In this document: piece by piece, positions 60,470-64,000 of the stretch
How the letters are laid out: each line of letters begins with the position of its first letter
Numbering within the stretch: the stretch's first letter is position 1
Assembly: GCA_001414325.1 (NCBI GenBank)
Contig: LLKB01000005.1
Span: 497,352-561,351, forward strand
Reading direction: 5' to 3'
Source: Butyribacter intestini
Lineage (GTDB): Bacteria > Bacillota > Clostridia > Lachnospirales > Lachnospiraceae
DNA length: 64,000 bases
The notes under the pieces: generated by a model
What the model saw: only the letters and a program-made list of their open reading frames with translations
What the model was told of the DNA's origin: nothing
Database searches by the model: none
Position numbers and translations under genes: made by a program

Positions 60470-63400
60470 ATGAAGAAAAACTTTAAGCGGGCTGGTGCCA
60501 TCGTACTTTCGACAGCACTTGCTTTGTCAACTGCAACGACTTCATTACCAAGTCTTTCCTTATTTAATAATGAATCTGTTGCAAAAGCTGCAAGCGTAAC
60601 TCATGTAACGACTTCTCCTACGAGAGTTTCCGTGCATGACCCATCTATCACAAAATCAAGTGACGGTACATATTATGTATATGGTTCACACACTGCTGCA
60701 GCAAAATCAACTGACCTTGTAAACTGGACAAAGCTTTCAAACGATCTTAATGCAGGTGATTCAACCAGTGCAACAAACAACTTTGTTTTCGGAAATATGC
60801 CTGAAAATCTTAAAAAGCCATTTAAGTGGGCAGGTGACCATGATGAAGATGCTTCTTTTTATAATGTATGGGCTCCTGATGTTTTCTGGAATCCTGATTA
60901 TATAAACACTGACGGTACAAAAGGTGCATATATGATCTACTTCTGCACAAGTTCAACAGCAGTGCGTTCAGTCATTGCTTTTGGTGTCTCACAGAGCATT
61001 GAAGGACCTTTCACTTGTGTCGATACTCTTATCTACTCAGGTTTCACAAAGAATAAACCGGCTTTCGAGGGTTCTAAAGATACAAGTTATACAAACACAA
61101 ATATTCCGGACCTTATAAAGAGCGGTCAGATTGAAAAATATGATACAACCTGGTCATCAGGAGACTCTTATAACAATTCTTATGCTCCTAATGCAATCGA
61201 TCCGGAAATCTACTATGATAAATCCGGAAAGATGTGGATGACTTACGGTTCATGGTCAGGCGGTATATTCACACTTGAGATTGACCCTGCTACCGGCAAG
61301 GCAAAATATCCCGGCAAGACATATACAAGAGATGACGGACTTCAGGTAGACCAGTATTTCGGTACAAGAATCGCCGGAGGTAAGGCAACTTCAGGTGAGG
61401 GTCCTTTCATACTCTACGATGAAAAAACGGATTACTTCTATTTATATATGTCATATGACTGGCTTGGTGTTGACGGCGGATATAACATGAGACTTTTCCG
61501 CTCAAAAAATCCTGACGGACCTTTCGTCGATGCAGCAGGCAATAACGCAAATATGTATGTATCAAACGGCAAAGACCACAATGATGTAGGTATAAAAGTT
61601 ATGGGAACATACAAGTTCTCATGCCTTGATAAGTATTACAAAGCCGAGGGGCACAACTCAGCAATGATAGATGATGACGGTCAGATGTATCTTATCTACC
61701 ACACAAGATTTTCTGACAGCGATGATTATCACGAAGTAAGAGTTCACCAGCAGTTCCAGAATGAAGAAGGCTGGCCTGTTACTGCTCCTTTTGAAAACAA
61801 AGGTGATAAGATTTCAAAGACAGGTTATGCCAAAGATGATATAGTCGGCGAATACGAATTTGTAAACCACGGTAAATCGGGTGTTGCAACTGCTAAGACC
61901 CAGTCGATAAAGTTAAATGCAGACGGTACCATTTCAGGTGATGTAACAGGTACATGGACAGCAAAAGACGGCACATATTATATGAACGCTGTTATAAACA
62001 AAGTAACTTACAGCGGTGTATTCTTCCTTCAGCATGATGAATCATCTGATTGCAAAAAAGTTATGACATTTACGGCAATCGGAACAAATAACCAGTCTGT
62101 CTGGGGTGTAAAAAAAGATGCTTATAAGTACACGGACAAAGAAATCCTTGAAAGAGCAGCAGGAAACCTTGATGCAGACCGTCCTGTAATATCAAAGACA
62201 ACTTCTGACATCACACTTCCTACAGAAGGATTTAATAGCTCAACTATCACATGGTCTTCAAGCAACGCTGACATTATCGCAAATGACGGAAAAGTTACAA
62301 GACCTGAAAATGATACAGAAGTTACACTCACTGCCACTATAAAATCAGGAAATGAAACTGTTACAAAAACATACAAAACAACAGTTCTTGCTTCATCACT
62401 TATACCTGATTATAAATATGACTTTGAATCCGTAAGTGAAAAATCAGTAGCAAACAGCGGAAAAAATAGTGCTGCCGCAACACTTATCGGCAATGCAAAA
62501 GTAAGCAAAGATAACTGGTACGGTAATGTTCTTACTATAAAAAATACAAAGAGTAATGAAAACTATTTATCACTTCCTTCCGACCTATTTAAAAACATTG
62601 ATGAATCAGGTTTTACTGTTGGAATGTGGGTAAAAGTTAATTCAGAAACTACAGATGCAACTGCATTATTTGAAGCAAAATCATCAAAGAACCGTAACTG
62701 CTATCCATACACGGCACTCCATTCAAGCGTTTACGCAGACTTTGCAAGCTTGGAAGGAACAGCAAAAGGAAGTTACCAGACATCATTTATCTCAGGCAGA
62801 TGGAGTCATGTTGTTTATACAGTCTCTAAAGATGGTGTTAAAACATATATTGACGGTGATTTAAGTGCAAATCAGGAAGTTTCTCTTTCAGAAGCACTTT
62901 CAGATAACAAATTATCCGATATTGATGATGTCCGTATAGGAAGCGGTATTATGTCGTACCTTGAAGATGTACAGAATGCACAGTTTGACAATATTGAATT
63001 TTATTCAACTGCACTTTCTGATAAAAATGTAAAAGAAAAATATAAAGAAGAATCTGCTGCATATCCGACATTGAAGTTTAATGCATCAGCAACTACTCTC
63101 TATGCAGGCGGAAATACCGGTAAAACAGCTAAGCTTTCTGTTTCAGCATCACCAAGCATTACAAAAGAAGTTACATACACTTCTTCAAATCCGGGTGTTG
63201 CTGAAACATCAAATGGTATTCTCACAGCTAAAAAAGCCGGTACTACTACTGTTACTGCAACAATAACTTCAGGTGACAAGACAAAGACACTCACAAAAAC
63301 ATTTACAGTCAAGAAAGCTTATATCAAGTTCACAAGCAAAAAGGCTTCTCTTAAAGTAAAGAAAACAGCTAAATTCAAAGTAAAAGGCTATGGTGTTAAG

Positions 63401-63547
63401 TTATCAAATGTGAAATGGTCATCAAACAAACCTGCCGTACTTGCAGTTAATAATTCAGGTAAAGTTATTGCAAAGAAGAAAGGTAAAGCTGTTATAACAG
63501 CAAAGATGGGCAAATACAAGGTTACATATAAAGTAACAGTTAAGTAA
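60470..63547 (+). CDS. Secreted multi-domain GH43 endo-arabinanase-type enzyme
   Basis: A 1025-residue secreted enzyme: signal peptide (1-41), GH43 catalytic domain (about 50-460), a lipocalin-like strand domain (465-550), a degenerate bacterial Ig domain (about 565-645), a LamG-3 jellyroll (650-865) and two BIG2-type domains (870-1025) with a lysine-rich tail. Catalytic triad: Asp57 (VHDPSI), Asp244 (NAIDPEI) and Glu310 (SGEGPF). The long catalytic domain with the SGEGP loop is typical of endo-1,5-alpha-arabinanase relatives that cut arabinan side chains of pectin. GGAGG stands before the ATG. It is divergent from the GH43 at 57984, sharing the control region. The BIG tail probably holds it at the wall. 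Confidence 0.9.
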   Translation: MKKNFKRAGAIVLSTALALSTATTSLPSLSLFNNESVAKAASVTHVTTSPTRVSVHDPSITKSSDGTYYVYGSHTAAAKSTDLVNWTKLSNDLNAGDSTSATNNFVFGNMPENLKKPFKWAGDHDEDASFYNVWAPDVFWNPDYINTDGTKGAYMIYFCTSSTAVRSVIAFGVSQSIEGPFTCVDTLIYSGFTKNKPAFEGSKDTSYTNTNIPDLIKSGQIEKYDTTWSSGDSYNNSYAPNAIDPEIYYDKSGKMWMTYGSWSGGIFTLEIDPATGKAKYPGKTYTRDDGLQVDQYFGTRIAGGKATSGEGPFILYDEKTDYFYLYMSYDWLGVDGGYNMRLFRSKNPDGPFVDAAGNNANMYVSNGKDHNDVGIKVMGTYKFSCLDKYYKAEGHNSAMIDDDGQMYLIYHTRFSDSDDYHEVRVHQQFQNEEGWPVTAPFENKGDKISKTGYAKDDIVGEYEFVNHGKSGVATAKTQSIKLNADGTISGDVTGTWTAKDGTYYMNAVINKVTYSGVFFLQHDESSDCKKVMTFTAIGTNNQSVWGVKKDAYKYTDKEILERAAGNLDADRPVISKTTSDITLPTEGFNSSTITWSSSNADIIANDGKVTRPENDTEVTLTATIKSGNETVTKTYKTTVLASSLIPDYKYDFESVSEKSVANSGKNSAAATLIGNAKVSKDNWYGNVLTIKNTKSNENYLSLPSDLFKNIDESGFTVGMWVKVNSETTDATALFEAKSSKNRNCYPYTALHSSVYADFASLEGTAKGSYQTSFISGRWSHVVYTVSKDGVKTYIDGDLSANQEVSLSEALSDNKLSDIDDVRIGSGIMSYLEDVQNAQFDNIEFYSTALSDKNVKEKYKEESAAYPTLKFNASATTLYAGGNTGKTAKLSVSASPSITKEVTYTSSNPGVAETSNGILTAKKAGTTTVTATITSGDKTKTLTKTFTVKKAYIKFTSKKASLKVKKTAKFKVKGYGVKLSNVKWSSNKPAVLAVNNSGKVIAKKKGKAVITAKMGKYKVTYKVTVK

Positions 63548-63575
63548 TCAGCTATCAAAGCTCAACCATTAAAAA

Positions 63576-63632
63576 ATAGCAAAACCAGTGCTTTGCTATA
63601 CAATAAAAATAAATATTGTCCGACCGGACAAA
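63576..63632. other. Two small palindromes downstream of the GH43 gene
   Basis: ATAGCAAA/TTTGCTAT hairpin at 63576-63599 and the exact palindrome TTGTCCGACCGGACAA at 63617-63632. The first may assist termination; the second is operator-like but no gene starts next to it. Confidence 0.4.
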
Positions 63633-63652
63633 CTGCCATATTAATATGATTT

Positions 63653-63696
63653 AATCCCACGGAATTTTAGAAACAGTAAAATTCCGTGGGATTTTT
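63653..63696 (+). terminator. Terminator of the large GH43 gene
   Basis: A perfect 17-bp stem (AATCCCACGGAATTTTA and inverse) with a 7-base loop and TTTTT. The group II intron 3' end lies 18 bases beyond. Confidence 0.92.
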
Positions 63697-63713
63697 ATTG
63701 CAGCAAAAAACAA

Positions 63714-64000
63714 ATCGAGTAGGAGGAATTTCTCTTAACTGAGAAATTCCGACCTCTCACACCACCGTGCGTACCGTTCGGTACACGGCGGTTCCATCAA
63801 CTTAACAAGTAACACACCTTTCGGTATAGTAATCTAACATTGAGACTAATCCAAATGAGGTTAGTCTCTTTGTACTTATAGCCTTTTGTATCCATCCATT
63901 GTGGGCGAGTCTTGCATATCTGTCTCCGCAATACGCTATTTTAAATGCCGCCCATCTTGGTACATCAAGCTTCATAAGGTTCTTTGCTCTGTTTTGTGGA
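63714..64000 (-). mobile_element. 3' end of a group II intron, continuing past the window
   Basis: Minus strand: after the maturase stop comes a domain-V-like hairpin (GAACCGCCGTGTACC-GAAC-GGTACGCACGGTGGT-type, 63762-63795), then GTGTGAGAGGTCGG, a domain VI-like stem (AATTTCTCAG/CTGAGAAATT region) and an end in CCTCCTACTCGAT near 63714. This is the standard tail of bacterial group II introns. The 5' part is outside the window, so intactness cannot be judged. Confidence 0.85.
63802..64000 (-). CDS. Group II intron reverse transcriptase/maturase, C-terminal end (partial)
   Basis: An open frame from the window edge to TAA at 63804-63802 encodes 65 residues, including PQNRAKNLMKLDVPRWAAFK, then IAYCGDRYARLAHNGW and ISTKRLTSFGLVSMLDYYTE. 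This is the C-terminal end of intron-encoded RT/maturase proteins. It lies upstream of domain V as expected, on the same strand as the intron. Nothing can be said of the RT or endonuclease domains beyond the edge. Confidence 0.8.
   Translation of the reverse strand, partial: PQNRAKNLMKLDVPRWAAFKIAYCGDRYARLAHNGWIQKAISTKRLTSFGLVSMLDYYTERCVTC

Noticed and set aside
63617..63632. TTGTCCGACCGGACAA as a TetR-type operator
   Set aside because: No gene or promoter begins beside it, so I list it only as a palindrome.

Overview
The window looks like a chromosome segment from a low-GC, Gram-positive anaerobe of the Lachnospiraceae. The evidence is AT-rich coding sequence with strong GGAGG-type ribosome sites, the Firmicute block IreB-RuvX-DUF1292, RNase J, a SpmA-type sporulation protein, secreted plant-polysaccharide enzymes with lysine-rich C-terminal Ig/Fn3 modules, and a chemoreceptor plus a FliD-like protein. 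A pectin-degrading gut species near Lachnospira/Eubacterium eligens would fit; this is inference, not a match to a genome.

Layout. 1-5 kb: an arylsulfotransferase-like membrane protein, an acyl-CoA thioesterase, an ABC-F ATPase and a cold-shock protein. 5-6.6 kb: a cytoplasmic GH29 fucosidase. 6.7-18.1 kb, minus strand: a housekeeping block rich in RNA biology (U32/TrhP-like protein, TrmR-like methyltransferase, short MltG-like protein, YlbF, RNase J, DUF1292, RuvX, IreB, MtaB, ThiI, cysteine desulfurase, RsmE), with a plus-strand HPr-like gene inside it. A tandem hairpin array separates ireB from ruvX. 18-25 kb: FliD-like protein, YgiQ, a HAD phosphatase, a REC-HPt phosphorelay protein with a small membrane partner, and galactose mutarotase. 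25.5-32 kb: GH31 alpha-xylosidase, GGDEF protein, zinc-binding lipoprotein joined in frame to a truncated DUF1016 gene, and CysS. 32-44 kb: an FtsX-type ABC pair, a chemoreceptor, GreA, a DUF11 protein, a processive GT2 glycosyltransferase and an LtaS-like synthase. 44-50 kb: two ABC exporter half-transporters, a LacI regulator that probably starts at ATT, and SpmA.

50.4-55.4 kb is the most coherent accessory system: a NapH-like polyferredoxin membrane protein, a one-domain and a three-domain FMN-binding protein, and a secreted Tp47-like protein. It reads as a flavin-based electron route across the membrane. 55.7-63.5 kb holds four secreted carbohydrate-active or binding proteins, including two GH43 enzymes with complete catalytic triads. 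With the fucosidase, xylosidase and mutarotase they suggest outside-in use of arabinan/pectin side chains and xyloglucan. The right edge carries the 3' end of a group II intron with the C-terminus of its maturase.

Intergenic space is unusually rich in short repeats: a 184-bp inverted-repeat element (two full and two partial copies), a second family with TTTGCGAAACT ends (one copy with a nested 120-bp element), a 36-bp palindrome in two places, the tandem hairpin array, and a 55-bp leader shared by the fucosidase and LtaS-like genes. These and the flavin locus are the best candidates for something undescribed.
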